Source: Melieria omissa
Lineage: Eukaryota > Arthropoda > Insecta > Diptera > Ulidiidae
DNA: 64,000 bases
Direction of reading: 5' to 3'
Assembly: GCA_963971225.1 (NCBI GenBank)
Contig: OZ020267.1
Location: forward strand, 111,556,163-111,620,162
Position 1 is the first letter of the stretch. The number at the start of each line of letters is the position of its first letter. The notes under the pieces were generated by a model that was not told the DNA's origin, ran no database searches, and saw nothing but the letters and a program-made list of their open reading frames with translations. Positions 13,031 through 22,210 of the stretch are shown piece by piece. The position numbers and the translations under genes are program-made.

Positions 13031-14560
13031 TAAGTAAGAAAAGAAGAAGTAAAAGAAATTGAGTCAACAAAATGCACAGAAAATTAGAGAGAAAAGAGCA
13101 AAAGAATTGTTTAAAGAGGATGAGAAAAAGAGACTAGAAAAGCATAGCTTAAGCCTGAAATAAGCAAAAAGATAAAGAATGGCTAAGGAGTAGTAGAAAA
13201 AAAGGCGATATAAAGAAGAAAAAAGGAGAAAAGTAGATAAAAACAAGGAGAAAAGAACAAAAAAACTGTTTAAAAAGGATGAGAAAAAGAGACTAGAAAC
13301 GCAAAATCTGAAATAAGCAAAAAGAAAGGCAAAGGAGTAGTAGAAAAAGAAGGCGACAAGAAGATGAAAAAAAAGAGAAAAGAAGATAAGGATTCAAATA
13401 AGAAAGAAAAAGAAGTGAGGTAGAATGTCAAAAGGAATAATCAATGAGAGAGCATGAATGCATGAATCACATGAATTAATTGAAGAGGCGAAGAAGAAGA
13501 AAACAGGTGTGTAGAAGAAGAAAAAAAGAAGAGAGGTAGAATGTCAAAAGGAATAATCTATGAGAGAGCATGAATGCATGAATATTAAAGAAAAAGGAAA
13601 CGACACGAAAAGGCGAGAAGGAAGGCGAAATTAAGAAGACAAAAAAGCGAATATATTAAGAAGAAGAAGAAAAAGAACAAAAATGAGACAGCACGAAGTA
13701 ATTGAAGAAAAAGGAAACGAAACGAAAAGGTGAGAAGGAAGGTGCAATAAACAAGACAAAAAAGCGAATAAAAGAAAAAAAAAGAAGAAGAAGAGAGATA
13801 GAATGTCTAAAGGAATAATGTAAAAGAGAGCACGAATGTATTTAAAAAACGAAAAAGAAACGACAAGGCGAAAAAGAAGACGAACAGAAGAACCAAAAGG
13901 CGAATTTAAGAAGACGACAAAGAAGAAGAAGAAGAGACGTAGAATGTCAAAGGGAATAATGTATGAGAGAGCATTAACGTATTAAAGAAAAATGAAAAGA
14001 AACGAAAAGGCAGAAGGAAGGCGAAGTGAAGAAGACAAATAGGCGAATAGATGAAGAAAAAGAAGAAAAAGAACAAAAAGAAGACAACCCGAATGAATTG
14101 AAGAAAAAGGAAAACAAACGAAAAGGCGAGAAGGAAGGCAAAATGGAAAAAACAAAAAGGCAAATAGAAGAAAAATAAGAAGAAGAAGAAGAACGATAGA
14201 ATGTATTTGTAATGTATTTAAAAAACAAAAACGAAACGACAAGGCGATAGGGAAAGCGAAAAAAAGAAGGCAAGAAGTCGAATAGAAGAAGAAAAAGGAG
14301 AACAAGAGAATACGAAGAATAGAAATGTCAAGAGGAATAATGTAAAAGAGAGCACGAATGTATTGAAAAAACCAAAAAGAAGCGACAAGGCGAAAAAGAA
14401 GACGAAAAGGCGAATTAAAGAAGAAGAAAAAAAGAAGAAGAAGAGACGTATGTAGAATGTCAAAAGAAATAATGTATGGGAGATCATCGATTAAGAAAAC
14501 TAAGGGAGTCAGAAGAAAAAATAAACCTGCGAAAAGATAATACAAAAAAATACGAACTTA
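13030..14560. repeat. Purine-strand satellite, ~130 bp unit
   Basis: For about 1.5 kb the + strand is overwhelmingly A and G (GAAGAAGAAAAAG and AAAAGGCGA words). The landmark AGAATGTCAAAAGGAATAAT, with variants, recurs at about 13422, 13538, 13800, 13941, 14198, 14322 and 14453, giving a unit near 130 bp with some doubled spacings. The minus strand reads as long Phe/Leu/Ser open frames (up to 187 codons), which I treat as artefacts of the pyrimidine strand. Confidence 0.85.
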
Positions 14561-15320
14561 ATATGAAGATGAAGAAGTCAAAGGAAAACTACTTGAATGG
14601 TCCTCATTAGAATTCTACGTATTGTTGAAGCTCTTTTTCTGCACTACTTTGTGGACGTATTAGAGAAGGAAGGAAGAAGAAGAAAAACCTATTAGCCAAG
14701 TCCAAGAAACACTACTCGAATTAGATTAGTTAGAGTTTTCATTTCTTTTTGAAATTCTTTTCCTGGACTGCATTGTTGACATATTAGAAAAAAAGTAGGA
14801 AGAAGACGTAGAGGAAACAATACGAAGTCAAAGGAATTCTACTCGAGTTGTTTGCTTTGCAGATTTATTAGAGAAGAAGAAGGAGAGGAACCAGTAAAAA
14901 ATTAAAGAAAAACTACTCCAATTGATTTCCTTGGAATCCTTATTTCTATTTTAAACTTTTTTCCTCTACAATCTAATGAACCTATTAAAGAAAAACAAGA
15001 AGGAAGAAGGAAGACATATTAGAAAAGAAGTAGGAAGAAGATGTAGAAGAAACAATACGAAGTCAAAGGAACTCTACTCGAGTTGTTTGCTTGCGGATCT
15101 ATTAGAGAAGAAGAAGCAGATGAACTACAAAAAAGTAAAATTTCTTTTTGAAACTCTTTTTCTTAGAAATTTTTTGGACCTATTAGAGAAGAAGAAGAAA
15201 AAAGGAGTAGGGGAAAACAAAAACAAAGAAAACCTTCCAATCCTCAATTTTTTCCTGGACTACCTTGCAGTCTCATTAGAGGAAAAGAAGAAAGACTGCT
15301 CGCTTTGCTATACGTAGAAT
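14561..15320. repeat. Related purine-rich repeat with ~215 bp duplication
   Basis: TATTAGAGAAGAAGAAG and CAATACGAAGTCAAAGGAA followed by CTACTCGAGTTGTTTGC recur. The block around 14780-14880 is repeated at about 15000-15110. An open frame at 14976-15317 on the + strand is Lys/Glu-rich purely because of the repeat. Confidence 0.7.
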
Positions 15321-16741
15321 TCTATGTCTTCTGGAGTCTCTTACTTGGACAACTGGTTAGCCATCAGTAGCATTGTCCCGTTCATCAGCCAATCTGAATG
15401 GTTGTAGTCTGACACCAATCTTAGAAAATGTTGGTATCATAATGGGCCTATTAGACTTAAGTGAACTTTTCACGGCTGCCTCTTCTGTTTTTTCTTATCA
15501 TCGAATACCTAACTAAGATGCAATACTTAAAAAACCTCTTCGTTGCAGTTTTTTACTGGCGAAAGTTATAGTTACATTTTTGAATTATCGATTTGTCTTT
15601 TATGAGCTTATGCCAAAAACATCTCATCACAACTTCTTTTAAATTTCGTTACTGGATCCTGTTTTTTAGAGTGTTGTAATAATTACTTAAACATAAAATG
15701 TTTTAAGCTTAACTTAAACTCTAATATATCTTAATTTACTTCGGTTAAAATTAGTTGATAAATGTATCTGATTTGAAGTAAAAAGTTCAAACAAATTTTT
15801 TTTCTGCATATTCTTTCTTTACTATGTAAAGATATAACATTCTAAAAACGTGTATCCTTCTCTTTTTTAAATTAAAATATTCAGTTTATGAATTTCGCAT
15901 TAATCGTAGAACTTCAATCGATTCTAAGGATAAACTAAAAAATTGATTCTTGAAACCTTAGAGGGTTCAGATGTCCACAAACTCGGATGTTACCACAGAA
16001 CACAATGCAGCAGGGTAACATTAACTTATACAACAATGAACAACACATTTTTACTGAATCAATTTTGGTCGAACCAATATGCGCAGTAAATAGTACTCAA
16101 AGGAAAACAACACATTCACACAACTAAAAAAAATTGCATTGAATTACAGCCAATTGTGTTGGTGTGCGTGAATGTTATCCACTTTTGGTTTGTTTGTTTC
16201 GTTAGCCAAAGTTTCGTGTGAGTTAATGGCAAAAGACGAGGTGAATATTTAGTTAAATATTAAATTACTGAAGTGTTGTGCAAAATGTTGGAAACTTTGT
16301 TTATACTTTTCTGATTGGGAAATTGAATTTACCATTGTGTGTTTGCTTATAGTAACTGCGAAGCAAAATAAAAACAAAAAGCTATGAGTTTTTGTGTTGG
16401 CATTGTGAATTCAAAAGCATAAAAACATATGTGAGGAATGCCAGCTTTTAGACCATTGGTACTTTGGTAAAGTGGTCATCTCAATGATATTACTTAGTCA
16501 CATTATTTGGCACATTATATTGAAGTGGGAATGTGGGGTTTCGCAATACACTCACACAAGTATATTTTGGTTTTTGCTTGATAGAAATCAAAAAGTTGAT
16601 AACTTTACAACTTTGGTCATATGAAAGATGCCCTCTGGTGATGAGTTTATGAACTTTAACTAGTTTTGTATTTTTTGTACTGTAAAATGTTGTTCATTAT
16701 TGTATTAATCGTTCCAATGGGTTAAGTAGTTTCTGAGTTAT
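15321..16741. other. Non-coding stretch left of the LOA element
   Basis: AT-rich sequence with no recognisable exon or element, apart from the target-site duplication that begins at 16742. Confidence 0.45.
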
Positions 16742-16753
16742 ATTTTCTCACAT
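16742..16753. repeat. Target-site duplication of the LOA element (3' side)
   Basis: ATTTTCTCACAT here is identical to 21368-21379 on the other side of the element. The element's 3' tail abuts it directly. Confidence 0.85.
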
Positions 16754-16772
16754 TAAGATTAAGATTAAGATT
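16754..16772 (-). repeat. 3' hexamer tail of the LOA element
   Basis: On the element strand the 3' end is three consecutive AATCTT units directly before the target duplication. Short tandem tails in place of poly(A) are typical of I/LOA-like elements. Confidence 0.75.
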
Positions 16773-16839
16773 GATTGGGGCTAGACATTGGCTGTCTATG
16801 GCACTGCGTTCATTTTGAACTATTGTGCCTTGCCCGAGT

Positions 16840-19800
16840 TCAGTACTGGAAGAGACTATTTCCTCCTATTTTCTCAAAGAACATTTTAATTCTTGCGAGA
16901 TCAATTTCAGACAGATGAGTAGTCTGTAATATTTCCTTGCCTAGTGCCTGCTTTCTTGCATGGACTAAGGCCGGGCATTCAGTTATCAGGTGTATGGAAG
17001 TCTCGTCATCCTCCATGCAAAATCTACATATTTCACTGTCTGTTAATTTCAGACGGGTCTTATGTTTGTTTAGCAGACAGTGTCCGCTGATTACTCCTGT
17101 CATGAGTTTTAGTTCCGGTCTGCTCAAGCGTAGGAGAAACTTTGCATTTCTGCTTGAGTATCGCGGGAAAAAGGCTTTGGTACATTCCATACCAATTGAT
17201 TTTGACCATCTTGCATTTGCTTTGATCAAGTATTCTTGCTTAATACAACCTTTGTAATGAGATTTGCTGACACCTAAGATCGGTTCGGGTCCAAATGGTC
17301 GCTTTCCAGCTCCCTCCCTTGCCAATCTGTCTGCATCCTCATTACCGTCATAGCCGCAATGTGCTGGAATCCAGTGTACTATTACTCGATTTCCTGTTGA
17401 TAGTTGTTGGAGAAGATTAGCTGTCTCCCATACCAACTTAGAGGTAAATGTCGACGCGTGCAAGGCTCTTATTGCGGCCTGGCTGTCTGACATTATGATA
17501 ATCCTTTTCCGATGAGGGTGAAGGTTCAGAATTTCTCTGGCACACTGATTGATAGCACAGACTTCCGCTTGGAAGACGGTTGCCAAACTACCAAGGCTGA
17601 CTGACATTTGGGTACTGGAACTATATATCCCAGATCCTGTGCCTTCTCCAGTCTTGGATCCATCAGTGTACCAGATAATGTCATCACAGGTAAGACTGAT
17701 TTTTGAATTGTCCCAGTCTATTCTGTTAGGAATATGTGTCTTATATTTCCTGTCAAAGATGTGTCGCGGAGGCATTGAGTCAAGAGGCAACCAAAAGCTT
17801 CCGTCTCGCCTCCGTTCTTTAACAATGGAGCGGTGACCGCTTGCATGTAGATCCTGTGGTATGAATCCACTATGCATCAGTCTATGTATACTAATGACCG
17901 CATTCATTTGTACGGTTAGGTCCAACGGCAAAACTCCCAATAGTACATTGAGGGCAGCTGTTGGCGTCGTGCGAAGGCAGCCAGTGATGCAGGAGTTAAT
18001 TACTCTTTGCAACCGTTCCAGTCTGTTCGCAGTCGTTTTCTCTGTGGTTTTTTTCCACCATACTATCGCCCCATAGGTGATAATGGGGAGAATGACTAGG
18101 GTGTAGATTTTTTGAAGCCATATCGGTTTCGTTCCCCAGTTTTTGCCACAGATTCGTTTACAAGTCCAGAGAGCGTTGCCCGCCTTCTGAATAGTACGAT
18201 TCATGTGAGGTTTCCAGTTCAATTTACTGTCTAGAGTTACCCCAAGGTATTTGGCTTCTTTTACGAAGCCTACATCTTTGCCAAAAACCTTTATCGGTCT
18301 CAGGTCATATTTCCTTTTGAGTGTGAACGGTACGAAGATTGTCTTATCAGGGTTTACCGATAGATTCTGCTGGGCGCACCAGTTCTCTACAATTTTTATT
18401 GCACCCTGTAGTAGATCAGAGACGGTCTGCCCGTCTTTGCCTCTAACCGCAATAACCAGGTCATCAGCATAGGCAATAACGTCATAGCCTCGATCCGAGA
18501 GGATGCGGATTAATCCGTTAATGACCATGGACCAGAGTAGAGGAGATAGTACGCCCCCCTGGGGACAGCCCCGGACCGTTCTGGCTAGGATCTTGATGCC
18601 ATTTAAGTCGGACTGTATTAGTCTGCTTTTGAGCATCGTGGAGATCCACCTTATAAGTGCAGTCGGCACTTGAAATACCTCTAAAGCAGATCCTATAGCT
18701 TCATAGGTGGTGTTGTTGAAAGCCCCCTCTATGTCTAGGAAACCTACTAAACAGATTTCTTTCTCGTCAAGGGATTTTTCGATTTTGCTGACCAGGGCAG
18801 ATAGGGCTGTTTCCGTAGACCTGCCTTTTCGGTAAGCATGTTGGTGTGCACTTAGAGGATTTCGGATAAGGACTTCGTCTCTGAGGTATCTCTCTATTAC
18901 CTTCTCCATACCCTTAAGTACACATGACATCAAGCTTATAGGCCTGAAGGACTTTGGATCCTTTTTGTTTGACTTTCCGGCTTTAGGAAGGTAGACAACA
19001 TTCACTGTTCTCCACACCTCCGGAACGTAGCCAAGCGCCAAACTGCATGTGTATATTTTCGAAAGAATGGGCAACAGACTGTCTGGTCCTCTTTGTAACA
19101 GCGCCGGGAAGATTTTATCCTTTCCCGCCGCCTTGTACGGGGAGAACGTTCCTATCGCCCATTCTACAATCGAACGTTTGCAGATGAGATTGGCCAATCT
19201 CCAATCATCCCTACTGGGGCAGTGTGACTGCCAGCCGCTATAGTTATTATGGTCGGGGTCGTCTATTATTTCTGATCCCGGAAAATGGACTTTAGTGAGC
19301 AGGGCTAATGTATCCTGCGCACTATTTGTGAGTTCACCCTGTTCGTTAGACAAGGATCCAATCGGACATGGTTTATCGGTTGACAGAATCTTTTGGAGCC
19401 TACAGCCTGAGTTCGCGTCGTTCACGTCCTCGCAGAAGCGTCTAAAAGATTCCCTCCTGGCCTTCTTAATCTCTTTATTGTATTTGGTGAGAGCATCGGA
19501 GTAGGTTTGCCAGTCGTTATTCCGCTTGGCCCTATTGAATAGTTTCCGTACTCCCTTCCTTAGCAAGCTAAGATGACTGCTCCACCAAGGTGTCTGTCTT
19601 TTAAAAGTTTTAGTTTTTAAGGGACAGTTTTCTTCATAGGCGTTCACTACGACTTCCTGGAGTTTCCTGGATGCCCTTTCCAGCCTATCTATTGTGTCAA
19701 CTCTGTTTTCAAGTTGTGTAGTGATGTCGTGCCTTAACTGGTGACAATAGCTGTCCCAGTCGGTCTGCCTTTTTGGCCTAAAGGACACGGCAGTCAGTGA

Positions 19801-20466
19801 CTTGTCACCTAACCTAAACGTTATATGTCTATGGTCAGAACATGAGGGCTCTTCGGATACTCGCCAGTTGCTGACAAGTGATTTCGATAGAGAAGTAGTT
19901 AGGGTAAGGTCTAGCACCTCTTCCCTAGTTCTAGTTATGAACGTCGGACTACCTCCGATATTGCATATACTTAAGTCTAGTGAGAGTATATAATCGAATA
20001 ATGACTCACCTCTAGCGTTGGTGTCCGTGCTTCCCCAGATAGTGTGATGGGCGTTCGCGTCACACCCTAGGACCAGCTCCAGACGATTGTCCCTAGCATA
20101 AGCAACAAGCTGTTCTGCTATCGTCGTGGGACATTCGGGTACATCTCCAGGGAAGTATGCTGACGCTATGATCAATTCCCTGGAGTTGCAATTGATCTTG
20201 GCCGCGCACAGATCTGGCGTAACAAAATCTGTCAACGGGAAGAAAGAAATGCCATTAAACACAATACACGTTCTAGGCCTATCAGTAGATTGACACCACA
20301 GTACATTACCTGACTGTGAGAGGCCCAGGATCTCATTGTTGGTGCTGGTCCACGGTTCCTGCACCAAAGCTATGCTAGGACCGTAGGTGTTGATGGTCCT
20401 AGCCAAGACAGCTGACGCTGCCTGTGCCCTATGGAGATTGATCTGGACAATCTCCATGTTATTCAT
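16840..20466 (-). CDS. LOA element ORF2: endonuclease / reverse transcriptase / RNase H
   Basis: An intact polyprotein of 1208 codons when started at 20466; the frame is open to 20529 (1229 codons). The N-terminus carries an apurinic-type endonuclease: catalytic Glu in LVQEPW (residue 37), GCDANAHHTIWG near 135-145, and the SDH motif at 210-212. Reverse transcriptase follows, with LPKAGK near 493, FRPIS near 507, the first Asp in FLDIEGAF (578), GCPQGGVLSP near 633 and YADD at 666-669. RNase H has WYTDGS (Asp 935), QAE (Glu 968), SDSQAA (Asp 994) and HWIPAHCGYDGNEDAD near 1031. A CX2CX8HX4C knuckle lies at 1147-1164. I chose the 20466 ATG because it overlaps the ORF1 stop (ATGAATAA) and lies three codons before the conserved MEIVQINLHRAQ. 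The enzyme nicks target DNA and primes cDNA synthesis there. All catalytic residues are present. Confidence 0.9.
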   Translation of the reverse strand: MNNMEIVQINLHRAQAASAVLARTINTYGPSIALVQEPWTSTNNEILGLSQSGNVLWCQSTDRPRTCIVFNGISFFPLTDFVTPDLCAAKINCNSRELIIASAYFPGDVPECPTTIAEQLVAYARDNRLELVLGCDANAHHTIWGSTDTNARGESLFDYILSLDLSICNIGGSPTFITRTREEVLDLTLTTSLSKSLVSNWRVSEEPSCSDHRHITFRLGDKSLTAVSFRPKRQTDWDSYCHQLRHDITTQLENRVDTIDRLERASRKLQEVVVNAYEENCPLKTKTFKRQTPWWSSHLSLLRKGVRKLFNRAKRNNDWQTYSDALTKYNKEIKKARRESFRRFCEDVNDANSGCRLQKILSTDKPCPIGSLSNEQGELTNSAQDTLALLTKVHFPGSEIIDDPDHNNYSGWQSHCPSRDDWRLANLICKRSIVEWAIGTFSPYKAAGKDKIFPALLQRGPDSLLPILSKIYTCSLALGYVPEVWRTVNVVYLPKAGKSNKKDPKSFRPISLMSCVLKGMEKVIERYLRDEVLIRNPLSAHQHAYRKGRSTETALSALVSKIEKSLDEKEICLVGFLDIEGAFNNTTYEAIGSALEVFQVPTALIRWISTMLKSRLIQSDLNGIKILARTVRGCPQGGVLSPLLWSMVINGLIRILSDRGYDVIAYADDLVIAVRGKDGQTVSDLLQGAIKIVENWCAQQNLSVNPDKTIFVPFTLKRKYDLRPIKVFGKDVGFVKEAKYLGVTLDSKLNWKPHMNRTIQKAGNALWTCKRICGKNWGTKPIWLQKIYTLVILPIITYGAIVWWKKTTEKTTANRLERLQRVINSCITGCLRTTPTAALNVLLGVLPLDLTVQMNAVISIHRLMHSGFIPQDLHASGHRSIVKERRRDGSFWLPLDSMPPRHIFDRKYKTHIPNRIDWDNSKISLTCDDIIWYTDGSKTGEGTGSGIYSSSTQMSVSLGSLATVFQAEVCAINQCAREILNLHPHRKRIIIMSDSQAAIRALHASTFTSKLVWETANLLQQLSTGNRVIVHWIPAHCGYDGNEDADRLAREGAGKRPFGPEPILGVSKSHYKGCIKQEYLIKANARWSKSIGMECTKAFFPRYSSRNAKFLLRLSRPELKLMTGVISGHCLLNKHKTRLKLTDSEICRFCMEDDETSIHLITECPALVHARKQALGKEILQTTHLSEIDLARIKMFFEKIGGNSLFQY
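20459..20466 (-). promoter_or_regulatory. ORF1 stop / ORF2 start overlap
   Basis: On the element strand ATGAATAA contains the ATG of ORF2 and, in another frame, the TAA of ORF1. Stop-start overlaps of this type are known in several non-LTR elements as sites of translational coupling; use here is inferred. Confidence 0.6.
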
Positions 20467-21367
20467 GGGGGCCTTTGGTATGAGTACCTGCTCGCTTGCC
20501 CCCTCTACCCCTTGTCTGCACCCGTTCATTGCTGCTCGGGGTTTTTGCAGACTTATCCAAAAGGCTTAGTTGCCTGGACGGATTATCCTTTCCAGACAAT
20601 TGAGTCTTCCGGACGGGTTTAGTTGAGGCATTCTTTACAGGTCTCATTGTTGTCGGTGTTGGCGTTTTGTCGCCAGTTCGGGTTTCAGTCCTTTTCGCGG
20701 TCCGGTCTGTCCGTACCACTAGGGCTGCTTGTCGGCTTGTGGACGGTCTTTCGTCATCCACTCTAGTCTGGGGAGTCCTGTTTGTCGTCATCCCACCATC
20801 ACTGGTCACTGATGGTTTTGTCCCTTGCTCACGCCGCACCCGGAACTGAATCCTTCCCAGCTCAAAGAAAGGGAGGTCGTTCAGCTCAGCGAGCAAGCGG
20901 GCCGACACATCATCAATGGCCAGCGTTAGCGCCGATCCCTGTGCCGTAACAGTTCCGTTCATTACTTTCCAGTTGCCCGTGGGTAATGAGCGGTTCTGCA
21001 TTCGAAGCATTCGAAGTATTTCATCGGCCGGGAGGGAGCAACCAGGAAAGAAAGCCGAGGCAATGTTGGGTTTGGGAATATCAATTCCCTCTACCAGCTT
21101 CAGCTTTTTGTTTCCTGGTTGAATCTTTGGCATCACCTCCTTGAGCCAGTTCTTCGACGCCTCATCGGCACAGTTCACGGTGATCCATCCCGGTTTGAAG
21201 GAGCAGCCTAGAAATCGGATCTGAGGACCATCAACGGGGAGCTTATGCAGTTCCTCCTTGATGGTCTTCTCGACATCCTTCTGCCCATCCAGATCGAGAT
21301 GGATGGTCGGATATTCTTCTGGAAGAATACCTACTTTGATTGCAGCAGCAGATTCGGCGTTTCTCAC
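20459..21367 (-). CDS. LOA element ORF1, 5'-truncated (DUF4780-like RNA-binding protein)
   Basis: About 302 codons remain and end in TAA at 20459-20461. The frame is open to the 5' junction but has no ATG: it opens with GTG where the target duplication meets the element, so the original N-terminus is lost. The first ~190 residues (for example LPVDGPQIRFLGCSFKPGW and NWKVMNGTVTAQGSALTLAI) resemble the DUF4780 region found in ORF1 of LOA-type elements. The C-terminal third is basic and rich in Arg/Thr/Lys/Ser, suitable for RNA binding. In intact relatives this protein would coat the element RNA. The stop codon lies inside the ORF2 start (ATGAATAA), suggesting coupled termination-reinitiation. 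Confidence 0.75.
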   Translation of the reverse strand: MRNAESAAAIKVGILPEEYPTIHLDLDGQKDVEKTIKEELHKLPVDGPQIRFLGCSFKPGWITVNCADEASKNWLKEVMPKIQPGNKKLKLVEGIDIPKPNIASAFFPGCSLPADEILRMLRMQNRSLPTGNWKVMNGTVTAQGSALTLAIDDVSARLLAELNDLPFFELGRIQFRVRREQGTKPSVTSDGGMTTNRTPQTRVDDERPSTSRQAALVVRTDRTAKRTETRTGDKTPTPTTMRPVKNASTKPVRKTQLSGKDNPSRQLSLLDKSAKTPSSNERVQTRGRGGKRAGTHTKGPHE

Positions 21368-21379
21368 ATTTTCTCACAT
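21368..21379. repeat. Target-site duplication of the LOA element (5' side)
   Basis: ATTTTCTCACAT, identical to 16742-16753. The adjoining element end also reads GTGAGAAA on the element strand, so a few bases of microhomology blur the exact junction. Confidence 0.85.
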
Positions 21380-21429
21380 ACTTAATTGTTAGATTTGTGA
21401 GTGTGAGTTCATTTCACAGAAAATTGCCA

Positions 21430-21740
21430 CTTTTGTATGGCAGCCCCCTTAAGAATTGAAGATGGAGGGTTGGTGTGTTTGGAAGAAATATTTGAAAAGA
21501 AAAATTAATAAGGGTCAGTCATACATTTGACACGACTGGGGGCAACTTGGTAGCAATGAGAGCACATTTTAGTGAAACCATAAGTTAGTATGGGAGCCGC
21601 TTGAAGGATTGAAGATAGAGATTAAGTATGTTGGGAAGAAATGTTCAAAAAGGAAAATGAGTGATGGTCAGTCATAGGTTTTAACCCTCTCAGAGCAACT
21701 TCTGAGCAACTGTGTAGCAATTTGTTGAATTTTCTAGCAT
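21430..21740. repeat. Two diverged ~152 bp tandem units
   Basis: GAATTGAAGATGGAGGG at about 21454 and GGATTGAAGATAGAGAT at about 21606 each lead into GGAAGAAAT, then GGTCAGTCATA, then GCAACTT. The LOA element inserted beside the first unit. Confidence 0.6.
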
Positions 21741-21875
21741 TTTTGTTAACTCTGGCTTTGTAATCGCGAACATGCCAAGTTTTTGGCTTATGCATTTTTT
21801 GCTTCAATTATCATAAAATAAAGGATTCCTTAGTATCATAATTGAAAATTCGCGCACTAAATCATATTATTGTAC

Positions 21876-22210
21876 TCCAAGGACAAATGTTCCACTGTAT
21901 GCGGTCCAAGCTCTCCTTTGCCTGCAATAATGATTTGTTTGTTTATTTGTATGTTTTACTTTGAAATGTCTAGTTTCGAGCGTTGCCATATTAACACAAT
22001 ATTTTTCTATATATATAAATTTCTATTATATATATTTCTATTATATAAAAATACATATATTTTCTATATATTTATATATTTCTGAGGACAAATGTTCCAC
22101 TGTATGCGGTCCAAGCTCCCCTTTGCCTAAAAAATGATTTATTTGCTTATTTGTATGTTTTGCTTTGAAATGTCCAGTTTCGAGCGTTGCCATGTTAACA
22201 AAATATTTCC
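21876..22210. repeat. Two ~125 bp direct repeats around a TA-rich core
   Basis: GGACAAATGTTCCACTGTAT starts at about 21881 and again at about 22085. Each continues through GCGGTCCAAGCTC, TGATTTG/ATTTG, and TTTCGAGCGTTGCCAT. Between them is ~80 bp of TATATA-rich sequence. The period is about 204 bp and the copies are well conserved. Confidence 0.85.

Larger units (their letters stand above)
16754..21367 (-). mobile_element. LOA-clade non-LTR retrotransposon, 5'-truncated in ORF1, ORF2 intact
   Basis: A ~4.6 kb element read on the minus strand and bounded by a perfect 12 bp direct repeat (ATTTTCTCACAT). It has a 3'-terminal part of ORF1, an uninterrupted ORF2 carrying endonuclease, reverse transcriptase, RNase H and a C-terminal zinc knuckle, a short 3' UTR, and a tail of AATCTT hexamers next to the duplication instead of poly(A). 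RNase H in ORF2 plus a DUF4780-like ORF1 points to the LOA/Bilbo group; this is family knowledge, and R1 or I are less likely alternatives. The missing ATG of ORF1 at the 5' junction indicates 5' truncation during target-primed insertion. The lack of stops in ORF2 and the perfect duplication suggest recent insertion. Confidence 0.85.

Noticed and set aside
13982..14545. 187-codon minus-strand open frame, Phe/Leu/Ser-rich, membrane-like
   Set aside because: It is the pyrimidine strand of a purine-rich satellite; overlapping frames look the same and no ATG or splice context supports a gene.
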